Positions 33,530 through 41,081 of a stretch of DNA of 64,000 bases are shown here, piece by piece. The DNA is taken from contig URQU01000004.1 in assembly GCA_900550055.1 (NCBI GenBank), forward strand, positions 1-64,000, written 5' to 3'. The stretch's first letter is position 1, and every line of letters starts with the position of its first letter. Source of the stretch: an uncultured Coriobacteriaceae bacterium. GTDB taxonomy: Bacteria; Actinomycetota; Coriobacteriia; Coriobacteriales; Eggerthellaceae. The notes under the pieces are model-generated. The model saw only the letters and a program-made list of their open reading frames with translations, was not told the origin of the DNA and did no database searches. The translations under genes and the position numbers were made by a program.

Positions 33530-34498
33530 AATCGCAGGATGGGTCTGAGCGCGAGGCGCATCGCCAGGGCGCCCTTAAAAGGGCGCGCCGGAGCGATGCG
33601 GGCAGTTCGACCTTCCCACAGTGGAAAACCTACCGAAGGCGTTATGGGCCTTCGGTTTAACGGTTTCCCACCATGGAAAGCTCGAACTGCGATGTGCTCC
33701 TCTTTGCAGATGTCTAAAGCGGTCGGAGGAGGGCGCTTGGGAGGAATTACAGGATAAGGACGTACGACGCGAAGCGTCTATATTGCGATTTTCGGCAAGC
33801 CGAAAACGTGGTTGAGCAGGCTCAACGCAAATTCGATACCCTGTAAGACGGAGGTTGAAGCCGTGCCACAGATTATGCGTGGTGCGTGCCACAGATGTTT
33901 CAGGTGCAACATGAAAGTCGCATATGAGCTGGAAAAACGGTTATCCAGCATGTGTGGCACAGAAAATAATCGCGACCTGGGGAAACGCGAGGATAACCCC
34001 AGGTCAAAGCTGTGCCACAGGATTCTGCGCGAAATAGCCTCTTTAATCGGCTCGGGACCGGTGTCGGCGCCTTTTGCGGGTGCGCGGCAAGATCTGCTTC
34101 TGCCGGTGGAATCGAACAGGGAAAAGGAAACATGTGTACGTGGCACAAACAATTTAGCCGACCTGGGGAAACGTCAAGGAAACACCAGTTCAACCGCGTG
34201 GCACAGCGATTCGTGAATCCCCAGCTGCTTTCAGCTGCCAGAGGCCTTTGGGCGTCGCGCAACGAGCCTTTCGCGTCAGACGGTGCTTCTGAACGTTTTA
34301 GTCGGTAAGCATTTCTCAGGTAAAATAGAACGCCGGTTCGTGGCACAGAATGTGCCACACCTTACACAGGAAACTGTGGCACAAACATATCAACATCCCA
34401 GGTGAATAGCGTGCCACGAACACCGGTTCGACTTTACTTCTATCGCATGTGCTGGTAGACTGCTTGCAAGCAAACGCGATCCATAGGAGGTTGAGGCA
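33530..34498. other. Gene-free, AT-richer region with iteron-like repeats (probable origin)
   Basis: No frame here has a good start and protein-like product. The DNA holds a perfect hairpin CGCCCTT-aa-AAGGGCG (33580-33595), a long imperfect inverted repeat (33602-33690: GCAGTTCGA...TCGAACTGC with inner ACCGAAGGC/GCCTTCGGT), and then about ten TGTGSCACA motifs between 33863 and 34418. The density of repeats and lower GC suggest an origin of replication, partition site or transfer origin. Confidence 0.65.
33863..34418. repeat. TGTGSCACA iteron-like motif cluster
   Basis: Copies of TGTGCCACA or its inverse TGTGGCACA (7-9 of 9 bases) at about 33863, 33886, 33953, 34011, 34139, 34198, 34340, 34351, 34375 and 34410, in both orientations. 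33953-34019 is a nested structure: TGTGGCACA outside and GACCTGGGG/CCCCAGGTC inside; 34139-34207 is a decayed copy. TGGCACA-gaa-TGTGCCA at 34341-34357 is a perfect palindrome. Confidence 0.8.
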
Positions 34499-35254
34499 TT
34501 GGAAAAGGCTGAGCCGACAGGCGCGAAGAAGCACGTTACGGCAAGGCTCGACGTCGACTTGCTGGAATCGGTCAAATCGTTCGCCTCGAGATCCGGCATG
34601 CCCGTGTCTGTCGCGATGGAGTTGCTTATCAGGGAGGGGTTGGCAGCTGTGGAGGGCGCCGATGCGGTCGACGCGGCTCTCGGGAGGCGCATAGACGGCC
34701 TTCTCGCCGAGCTAGACTCACGGCTTTCGAAGCTCTCGGCAGCGGCGGACGCTCGCGCCGAGAAATCCGCCTCGGCGGCGGCCAAGAGCCTAGACCGCGC
34801 CGCCAGGGACATCAACACCGTCAGGAAGAACGCGGGCACCGCCGCGCAGGCCTCGCTCGCCGGGTTCATGATGCAGACCTGGTTCATGCCATCGATGCTC
34901 AAGTCCACGGCGGCGGACCTGCACGACAGGTTCCTGTGGCCCGGCAAGGCCGGCGCGATATTCGACGTGTCCAGGGGCGAGGACGGCTCGATCATCTTGA
35001 ATGACAAGCTGCTCCCCTCGGACCTTTACAAATGGTGGTGGGGCGTCGCCGGCTACGGCCGCAGGCTCGCCGGCGACCCGTCCATCGTGTCGAAGGCCTC
35101 CGCCGCCGCATCCGATTTCCTCGACCGCTTCAGCGAGGAGGAGGTCGCCTCGATAATCGAGGCATCCATCGATCCCGAGAAGTCGGCCGAGGTGATCGAA
35201 GGCTATCGGAAGGACATCAACGAGCGCCTCGAGTCGACGGGGGAGGCGAGCTGA
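34499..35254 (+). CDS. Ribbon-helix-helix protein with coiled coil
   Basis: A 251-aa protein starting with TTG, 8 bases after AGGAGG. Residues 10-50 form a ribbon-helix-helix domain ('KHVTARLDVDLLESVKSFAS', 'SVAMELLIREGL'), followed by a coiled coil (about 60-120) and a distinct C-terminal domain with 'DLYKWWWGVAGYGRR'. First gene after the iteron region; likely a DNA-binding accessory of transfer or replication that recognises those repeats. It is followed at two bases by another ribbon-helix-helix gene. Confidence 0.65.
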   Translation: MEKAEPTGAKKHVTARLDVDLLESVKSFASRSGMPVSVAMELLIREGLAAVEGADAVDAALGRRIDGLLAELDSRLSKLSAAADARAEKSASAAAKSLDRAARDINTVRKNAGTAAQASLAGFMMQTWFMPSMLKSTAADLHDRFLWPGKAGAIFDVSRGEDGSIILNDKLLPSDLYKWWWGVAGYGRRLAGDPSIVSKASAAASDFLDRFSEEEVASIIEASIDPEKSAEVIEGYRKDINERLESTGEAS

Positions 35255-35256
35255 CG

Positions 35257-35760
35257 ATGGCCTCGGGCACGATCACGGTGCGCATCGACGACTCGCTCAA
35301 AGAGGAGCTTTCGAAGCACTGCGCGGCGACGGGGGAGACCGCGTCGCAGGCCGTTCGGTCGCTGCTCTCGGAAGCGCTGCTGGAGCGCAACGCGCGCACG
35401 TACGGCCGCGCCATAAGGTCGGCCGTGCGCGGGGAGCTCGACAGGTTCCTGGAGTCCGACAGGGTTCAGAAGGAGTTCTCGGCCGACGACTTCTACGACA
35501 GGTTGGCGACGGCCTTGTCCTACGACATCGACGAGCTGCGGCGCATCGCCGGGGCCTGCCTGTTCGTGGCGTCCGGCGTGGCCGAGGGAACCGGGGCGCC
35601 TTTGGGCTCGGACGGGTCGCGAGGCCCCGCCTCGGCGGACGAGTGGTACCGGGCCGCGATGGCGGCCGGCAGGGACGTGGGGCTGACGGCGACCCTGGAA
35701 GGCGCGGCGGCGGCCGCGTCCGGGGAAGCGGGCACTGAATCAGAAGAAGACCTCCTGTGA
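35257..35760 (+). CDS. Second ribbon-helix-helix protein
   Basis: A 167-aa protein. The N-terminal 45 residues ('TITVRIDDSLKEELSKHCAA', 'TASQAVRSLLSEAL') form a ribbon-helix-helix of the CopG/Arc type; the rest is helical and acidic at the end. GGAGGCGAG precedes the ATG at 35257. With the preceding gene it resembles pairs of accessory DNA-binding proteins at transfer origins. Confidence 0.65.
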   Translation: MASGTITVRIDDSLKEELSKHCAATGETASQAVRSLLSEALLERNARTYGRAIRSAVRGELDRFLESDRVQKEFSADDFYDRLATALSYDIDELRRIAGACLFVASGVAEGTGAPLGSDGSRGPASADEWYRAAMAAGRDVGLTATLEGAAAAASGEAGTESEEDLL

Positions 35761-35816
35761 CGTCGGCGGCATCGGAAGCCGGCGCGCAGGCGGGACAGAC
35801 CGGAAAGGGGTTTGGA

Positions 35817-36944
35817 ATGGAAGATGAGATCAAGGCGGACGCTCCGGCCGAGGAAAACGGGGAAGCCGCGGCCACCGGCCGCGAGAAGGCGCCGCGCCGG
35901 AAGAAGGCCGCGATAGCGGCGGCCTGCGCGGCAGCGGCGGCGCTGGCGGTGGCGGGCGTCGCGTGGGCGGCGACCCATCAGGCGCAGACGCTCCCGGCCG
36001 ACGAGCCGGTCGGCCAGGAGCAGGCCGCGCAGCCCGAGCAGAGGGCCGAGATCGAGCTCGAGGCCCGCGCAGAGGGCTGGTCGGAGTCCTCGACGCCCGC
36101 CATCGCGCACGTGAAGGGCCAGGGTGCGGACTTCTACCACGCAATGCCTGCCAACTCCGCCGAGAAGGTGGAGGTGCCAGCCCAGGGCGGCTACGAGGTC
36201 GAGTGGATTTCCCCGGTGAACGCCGACGGCTCGCTGTACAGGGCGTCCTCGAAGGCGGCCAAGGCCGAGGCCGGCGGGGACAAGTCGTCGACGGGCCTCG
36301 AGCTCGTGCCCGCCGATCAGGTGACCCAGGCCGACATTGACGAGGTGATGGACAAGATCTCCGAGGCCGTGTCGAAGGGCGACTCGACCCTCGCGGGCGA
36401 CGCCGGGCGCGATCTCGTCGACAAGGCCGCCGCCAACGCCGCCAACGCCCCGGCCGCCGACAAGTCGAAGGTCGAGGAGAAGGCCGAGGGGGCGAAGGAC
36501 TCCGTGAGCGAGCAGCCCGCGCAGATCAAGCCCGAGCAGCCCTCGCAGCCCGAGCAGCCCTCGCAGGCCGCTGGCGGGTCGTCGGCTTCCGCCGAGCAGC
36601 CCTCCGCCCCCTCCCAGCCCGCCGCCGAGCGCAAGTGGGTCGCCGACTACGAGCAGGTCTGGGTGCCGAGCTACGTGACGGTCACCGACCAGGCCGCCTG
36701 GGACGAGCAGGTGCCGGTGTACGGATACTCCGAGCGCTCCATCTGCAACACCTGCGGCGCGGACTGCACCGGCAACGAAGCTGCTCATGGCAAACAACAT
36801 GCTATGAACGGTCAGAACGCCGGCCATCATTCTGAGGTCGTCCAGACCATAACCGGCTACAACACCGTGCACCACGATGCGGTCACCCACGTGGAGGACC
36901 AGGGGCATTGGGAGACCCGCGAGTCCGGCGGTCACTGGGAGTAG
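35817..36944 (+). CDS. Membrane-anchored extracellular protein with C-terminal Cys/His region
   Basis: A 375-aa protein. After a charged cytoplasmic start, residues about 31-55 are an Ala-rich membrane helix; the remainder is outside. A Pro/Glu/Gln-rich linker (about 225-275, with repeats of QPEQPS) leads to a C-terminal domain with 'CNTCGADC', several HxxxH pairs and a HWETRESGGHWE end, a layout seen in other Coriobacteria surface proteins and probably metal-binding. I chose the ATG at 35817 after GGAAAGGGG; a GTG at 35757 overlapping the previous stop is possible. Confidence 0.65.
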   Translation: MEDEIKADAPAEENGEAAATGREKAPRRKKAAIAAACAAAAALAVAGVAWAATHQAQTLPADEPVGQEQAAQPEQRAEIELEARAEGWSESSTPAIAHVKGQGADFYHAMPANSAEKVEVPAQGGYEVEWISPVNADGSLYRASSKAAKAEAGGDKSSTGLELVPADQVTQADIDEVMDKISEAVSKGDSTLAGDAGRDLVDKAAANAANAPAADKSKVEEKAEGAKDSVSEQPAQIKPEQPSQPEQPSQAAGGSSASAEQPSAPSQPAAERKWVADYEQVWVPSYVTVTDQAAWDEQVPVYGYSERSICNTCGADCTGNEAAHGKQHAMNGQNAGHHSEVVQTITGYNTVHHDAVTHVEDQGHWETRESGGHWE

Positions 36945-37019
36945 CCCGGCGGCTCTCTCCAAGCATCTTCCCGCCGAGCGCCCGAAGCTCGCCGGCCATC
37001 GTCAAGACGGCATCCGGGA

Positions 37020-37066
37020 CAAGCGCCCTTCGCTTCCCTTTGCGGGAGCGAAGGGCGCTTATTTAT
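37020..37066 (+). terminator. Terminator of the ribbon-helix-helix operon
   Basis: AAGCGCCCTTCGCT and AGCGAAGGGCGCTT form a 14-bp perfect stem, followed by ATTTAT. It lies 75 bases after the membrane-protein gene. Confidence 0.85.
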
Positions 37067-37221
37067 ACCCTGCGCCTCGCCAGCGAAAACCAGGGCCTAT
37101 ATAATCATCACCGCAAGGCCGCGGCGCACCCTACCCGAAATCAAGCGTGCGAAAACGCGCCGCGGCCCTCACCTCGTCAATAGACCGCCCGAAGCGGCTT
37201 CCGATACCGAAGGGAACTAGC

Positions 37222-37368
37222 ATGCCTAGAACCATCGACGGTATCTTCTGCCGCATCGTTCTCGAATCGGCAGATAAACGCCAACAGGCATATTTGGGGT
37301 ATGTAAGATTACTGGTTGAACGGTTTCGACCAGTAATCTTACATACCCCAAAGAAAGAGGAAACCTAA
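37222..37368 (+). CDS. Possible 48-aa leader protein of the HNH gene
   Basis: A frame of 48 codons (start MPRTIDGIFCRIV) after GAAGGGA, ending directly against the ATG of the HNH gene. Its second half is encoded by the 24-bp inverted repeat, so the frame could be accidental. TATAAT near 37101 may be the promoter. Confidence 0.3.
   Translation: MPRTIDGIFCRIVLESADKRQQAYLGYVRLLVERFRPVILHTPKKEET
37293..37352. repeat. 24-bp perfect inverted repeat before the HNH gene
   Basis: Arms 37293-37316 and 37329-37352 are exact complements over 24 bases (starting TTTGGGGTATGTAAGATT) with a 12-base loop, ending 16 bases before the HNH start. The arm resembles sequences at 42364 and 43350 around the NUMOD-repeat gene. 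Confidence 0.9.
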
Positions 37369-37752
37369 ATGGACGCAATAGTGGAAGCCCTAAAGCCTTT
37401 CATATTTTTCGTTGCTGTTCTCTGGGGTATTGAGACTATCGTTACGATGCTTATCAAAGATCACAAGCAGGCGAAACGAAAGCGGGTACGTGAGAAGAGA
37501 TGCTTGGGGTACCAGGACCGCCACATGGCAAACGACGCCGAGCATGCCAAGGTGACCCGCGCGATGCGCTACGACGTGCTCCGCCGCGATGACTTCCATT
37601 GCGTCCGCTGCGGACGCGGCCGCGAGGATGGCGTGAAGCTCCACGTCGACCATATCGTCCCCGTATCGCGCGGCGGCGAATCGGTGATGTCCAACCTCCA
37701 GACCCTATGCGAGGACTGCAATCGTGGCAAGGGAAACCGCTACATGGAATAG
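37369..37752 (+). CDS. HNH endonuclease with N-terminal membrane helix
   Basis: A 127-aa protein. Residues 8-30 form a membrane helix ('PFIFFVAVLWGIETIVTML'), then a basic stretch, then an HNH nuclease domain (about 65-125): CVRCGRG, 'LHVDHIVPVSRGG' and 'NLQTLCEDCNRGKGN', with the zinc cysteines and the catalytic His pair present. HNH enzymes of this small type are found in phage and element entry or defence functions. AAAGAGG precedes the ATG. A membrane-bound HNH is unusual. Confidence 0.75.
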   Translation: MDAIVEALKPFIFFVAVLWGIETIVTMLIKDHKQAKRKRVREKRCLGYQDRHMANDAEHAKVTRAMRYDVLRRDDFHCVRCGRGREDGVKLHVDHIVPVSRGGESVMSNLQTLCEDCNRGKGNRYME

Positions 37753-38158
37753 CGATCACTAACAACTGCCAAGACGAAAAAGCTCAATATGTTTTCAGCG
37801 CCGATACGGTTGACCTATCTTACCGATATTAAGCCAAACAATTCGATGTGGTCTCTTATTTTGAAAACGTTGATTCGCAACTTGTAACGTTATTTCGGGG
37901 TATCGAGGGGCCGTCCATGACAAAATCAAAACAGCCCGATAACGTTCCGCTTTGATAACGGAAGTTGGATGAATAGCGTTCGGCTTTGAGAGTGAGAAGG
38001 ACCGCCTTCGAGTCGACACGGCAGATGCAGGGCACGAAAAACCCGGGTCGCGATGCCCAGGTTTTCTCGTTTTCCGCTATTCGGTTTTCTCCCGATCCGC
38101 GCGGCGGCTCCTGCTCAGAGCGAGCCAATCTGTCCGGCTTCAGGGCCGACGACCGGTA
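37753..38158. other. Gap with imperfect direct repeats
   Basis: No convincing gene. On the minus strand TCAAAGCCGAACGCTATTC and TCAAAGCGGAACGTTATCG (near 37932-37993) are direct repeats with three or four differences. The segment is AT-richer than its surroundings. The short minus frames across it look accidental. Confidence 0.4.
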
Positions 38159-38365
38159 TTAGCCCTTTGGACGCACGATGCCGGCGATGGCGTACACCAC
38201 CCGCTCCTGTTCAGAGACCAAGGCCCCGAGGCCCTCCTCTCCGAGCTGGACGCCGGTCCCCGCCGCCGCTTGAGCGGCTTCCAATAGATCGAGCACCCCC
38301 TTCGCCAAAGCGAGCGCGTCGTCCCGCATGTCCTCAAGCTCCGTTTCGTCCATCTGCATGGCCAT
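38159..38365 (-). CDS. Small acidic helical protein
   Basis: A 68-aa protein, acidic, mostly one or two helices ('ETELEDMRDDALALAKGVLDLL' pattern). GAAGGAAAGG lies 3 bases before the ATG at 38365. No family recognised. Diverges from the zinc-ribbon gene to its right. Confidence 0.55.
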   Translation of the reverse strand: MAMQMDETELEDMRDDALALAKGVLDLLEAAQAAAGTGVQLGEEGLGALVSEQERVVYAIAGIVRPKG

Positions 38366-38542
38366 GATCCTTTCCTTCGACGCTGTGCGCATTTGCGCAC
38401 GCGGCGTCATCATGGGCGATGCGCTCGATGCTTTTCGCGCAGCTGCTGTAGAGGGCTGGTGAAGGGTGGGTCTCGATCGATTTGCGGACGCGGCGAGGTG
38501 CCATATCATGGGCGCGTTGTCCCCTCGTTGAAGGGCCTCGCC

Positions 38543-38782
38543 GTGCGCTACGCGCGCCTGGAGGAGGCCGAGCGCATCGCGCGGTCGGGCAAGCTGTCCG
38601 ACCGCGAAAGCGCGCTGCTGTCCCCCGACATCGCGTTCATCCACCTCCATGCGGGCGGGCTCGTCGCCGAGTGCGGCTACTGCGGGTGCGTCGTCGACGA
38701 GAAGTGGGACTTCTGCCCGAGGTGCGGCGTGCGCTTCGTTGACTGCAGGTACGTCGCCGAGTTCGGCGACCTCGACGCTTGA
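38543..38782 (+). CDS. Small zinc-ribbon protein
   Basis: A 79-aa protein with a C-terminal zinc ribbon: CGYCGC at about 44-49 and CPRCGVRF at about 56-63. I chose the GTG at 38543 because AAGGG lies 7 bases before it; a TTG at 38528 is possible. A truncated second copy of its 3' half and trailing DNA lies at 40853-41023, so this gene was duplicated when the region was rearranged. Confidence 0.55.
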   Translation: MRYARLEEAERIARSGKLSDRESALLSPDIAFIHLHAGGLVAECGYCGCVVDEKWDFCPRCGVRFVDCRYVAEFGDLDA

Positions 38783-38837
38783 TGCGCAGGGCGCGTCGAG
38801 CAAGATCGGCCGACGGCTTTCAAAGGACGAGGGACGG
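38669..38837. repeat. Duplicated segment, left copy
   Basis: About 169 bases covering the ribbon coding part and downstream DNA are repeated at 40853-41023 with roughly 85 percent identity by eye, same orientation. The duplication brackets the cysteine-protease gene pair. Confidence 0.8.
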
Positions 38838-38856
38838 CAAACCGCGATTCGAGATA

Positions 38857-38894
38857 TGAAAAAAGCCAGGCGAACATGGAAAGTGTCCTGGCTT
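38857..38894 (-). terminator. Terminator of the protease operon
   Basis: On the minus strand AAGCCAGG...CCTGGCTT with a 16-base loop, followed by TTTTCATATC; six T's run out of the stem. It ends the two-gene minus operon from 40596. Confidence 0.8.
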
Positions 38895-38986
38895 AATACC
38901 GTTGCGAAACGCCGCCCAGCGCGCAGGCCTTGTCACCAAAGCCCGCGCTTTGCGGTTTTGCGAGAGCGAATGATGCGCTTGCGCGA

Positions 38987-39481
38987 TCATCCGTCCGCCG
39001 TCGCGTTTCGGGCGGACGGCCTGGTTTCGACGGATCCTCTCACGATGTACTCGCCGTGCAGCGTTTCGTCCTTGTTGAGGAAGTACATGTACTCGACACG
39101 GACTTCGTCGCCGATGTTTAGATCGTCGAACGATATGATTCTACGCTCGATCCTTTCGGAAAAGCCGAACGTGTACACATCTCCGCTGTTCAGGCCATAT
39201 CCCGGTGTTGCTATTTCGATTTCTGCGGTTTCTGAGTTTCTGTCCAATGAGACAATGGCGCCGTCCGCGGAGAGCAAAACGTTAGCCATGCTCCCCGTCG
39301 AGCTGGTGTCGATGCTTTCTGCTTCTTTCTTTCTGATGTCGGTCACGTTTTCGAACTGCCATTCTTCGCTCGGTTTGCTGCGGTTTTCGTTGCTCGAAGA
39401 GGATAGAACGGTTGCTGTTGCGGCGGCCGCGAAGATTGCTGCCGCCGCAACGATTGCGATTATGCCTTGCTTCGTGGCCAT
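38987..39481 (-). CDS. Exported or membrane-anchored small protein, partner of the protease-like gene
   Basis: A 164-aa protein. Residues 5-28 are an Ala-rich hydrophobic segment acting as signal or anchor, followed by a Ser/Asn-rich linker and a small beta-rich domain (about 60-155) with 'LNIGDEVRVEYMYFLNKDE', which reads like an OB- or NEAT-type strand set but matches no family for me. Its start overlaps the stop of the protease-like gene (TAATG), so it is made together with it; an inhibitor or chaperone role is possible. Confidence 0.6.
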   Translation of the reverse strand: MATKQGIIAIVAAAAIFAAAATATVLSSSSNENRSKPSEEWQFENVTDIRKKEAESIDTSSTGSMANVLLSADGAIVSLDRNSETAEIEIATPGYGLNSGDVYTFGFSERIERRIISFDDLNIGDEVRVEYMYFLNKDETLHGEYIVRGSVETRPSARNATADG

Positions 39482-40596
39482 TAAAAGAAGAACGTTCCTT
39501 TGGGGTTTAACAGCGCCGGGTAATGGAAATTGATATATCGACCAGAATCATTCCATCCGTCTGCGATTACGGTCACCTCAAGTGCAGCGCCCGTTGCGTT
39601 ATTCGATGCGGACACGTAGCCTTCGACGACGGTACTGTGGCCCCCCGAAGATGGCCATGCGCTTAGCAGCGATGGCTGCTGAGCGTTTACGGCAAGCACG
39701 TATTGGGCGAACGTCGGGTCTTGGTTTACCCTGTTCGAGACGCTTTTGCCCCTTGCGGCGCAGAAGCTAACGAACCCAGATGCGCCTGAGCTTATTTGCG
39801 TGCTTCCGAACACGATGCCGTTTTCCGTGTAAAGGACGGTCGTTCCCGTCCTGTCCCACATTTCGAGATACTCGTCAGCGCACTCCCACATGTTGCACAT
39901 GCCGTATAGGCTCGCGCATGTGCATAGAGCTGACACCTGACATGCGTATCTTCCCGTCAGGTAAGTGATTCTGTTTTGAGACGATCCGATAAATGATGGG
40001 AAGAAGTTGAAAGCCGAGATGGCGTAGCTTGCATACAAATCTGATGTGTTGATGGTCGCATCAATCCAGGCATTGCCGGTAGCCGACGATAGCGCCATGG
40101 GGATATCTGCGGTCGTTCCGTCGTTCAGGAGGACGGGTCCGCCGGATCTGTCCGCGGCGCCGTAGAGCAGCCCGTCGATTTTGACGGCGTATTGCTCGTC
40201 TTCGGATAGGTGCTGCGCTGATGCAAGCGATTCGTTCGACATCAGCGCCGCCGCATATGGGCTGATCGAACCTTGCTCAAACGAAAACTCGGCGATGCCG
40301 TTCGGGCAGCTTGCGTCGATGACGATGTATCCGTTGGGAGCCCCGTCGAGGTTGTAGTCGACGACGTATCCTACGTGATCGCCGCCGGCAGTCGCTAATC
40401 TTACGGGGTTTGCGGGAACCAGCCCTTGGCCGTTCGTGTCGCACGATTGGGCGAAGTTGAAAGCCATTTCGAGGGCGTTGTCCGATGTGAGTGTCGACGT
40501 TGAGCCGGTCGCATCCTGGGCCATGGCCTTGGGCGTGCCGGCGAAGGCGGCGGCTGACGACAGCGCCGCGAGCTTTACGAATGTCCTTCTGTCCAT
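39481..40596 (-). CDS. Tat-exported cysteine-protease-like protein
   Basis: A 371-aa exported protein. The start DRRTFVKLAALSSAAAFAG is a twin-arginine signal with a cleavage site near residue 26. An N-terminal pro-region (about 35-170) is followed by a papain/C39-like domain: a Cys in ACQVSALCTCASLYG (Cys225 or 227), His320 in SGGHSTVVEGY and a later Asn/Asp in ADGWNDSG. The layout resembles C10 (streptopain-like) or C39-like peptidases with an inhibitory pro-domain. CGGAAGGGGAAG precedes the ATG. Protease activity is inferred. Confidence 0.6.
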   Translation of the reverse strand: MDRRTFVKLAALSSAAAFAGTPKAMAQDATGSTSTLTSDNALEMAFNFAQSCDTNGQGLVPANPVRLATAGGDHVGYVVDYNLDGAPNGYIVIDASCPNGIAEFSFEQGSISPYAAALMSNESLASAQHLSEDEQYAVKIDGLLYGAADRSGGPVLLNDGTTADIPMALSSATGNAWIDATINTSDLYASYAISAFNFFPSFIGSSQNRITYLTGRYACQVSALCTCASLYGMCNMWECADEYLEMWDRTGTTVLYTENGIVFGSTQISSGASGFVSFCAARGKSVSNRVNQDPTFAQYVLAVNAQQPSLLSAWPSSGGHSTVVEGYVSASNNATGAALEVTVIADGWNDSGRYINFHYPALLNPKGTFFF

Positions 40597-41081
40597 AGGT
40601 GCTTCCCCTTCCGTGAAGGTAGATCTTTATGACATATGCAGGGATTCGAATCCTTTTGCAAGGATATACGGAAACGCCGCTTGGTTTGAGTTGGGTTAAG
40701 AGGTTTCGGTAAACGGCCCCCGAAATCGTTTGCAGCCGCCCCGTATAGAACACCCTCGGGGGAGGGGCTTTCGAGGCGATCCGGATGGTCGCCTTTTCTG
40801 ATGCCCGAGGGCGTACAATAAATGTATTTATAATATACGTCCCGCATAGAACGAGTGCGGCAACTGCGGGTGCCTCGTCGACGAGCACTGGGGCTTCTGC
40901 GCCCGCTGCGGCGCGCACTTCATGGACCGCAGGTACGTCGCCGAGCTCTGCGACCTCGACGCTTGATGCGCAGGGCGCGTGCGGGCAAGATCGGCCGACG
41001 GCTTTCGAAGGACGAGGGGCGGCGAGATCCGCCGCGAGATGGCCTTCGAGGACGTGTTCGGCGAGCCTGACGGCGCCGTTC
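40597..41081. other. Gap with duplicated remnant
   Basis: The protease promoter should lie near 40610-40850, where an AT-rich run (TGTATTTATAATATAC near 40823) is seen. The rest is the truncated zinc-ribbon copy and its flank. No other gene. Confidence 0.5.
40853..40965 (+). pseudogene. Truncated copy of the zinc-ribbon gene
   Basis: Encodes only the ribbon end (ECGNCGC, then CARCGAHF, ending CDLDA and a stop) without a start. It is diverged from the copy at 38669 but has the same stop and the same DNA downstream to 41023. Remnant of a duplication. Confidence 0.75.

Noticed and set aside
33778..34358. Several overlapping frames in the repeat region (for example 33812-34216 plus, 33900-34358 minus)
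   Set aside because: They have no ribosome sites, and their repeated peptides (such as DLGKR) come from the DNA palindromes. The region is better read as non-coding.
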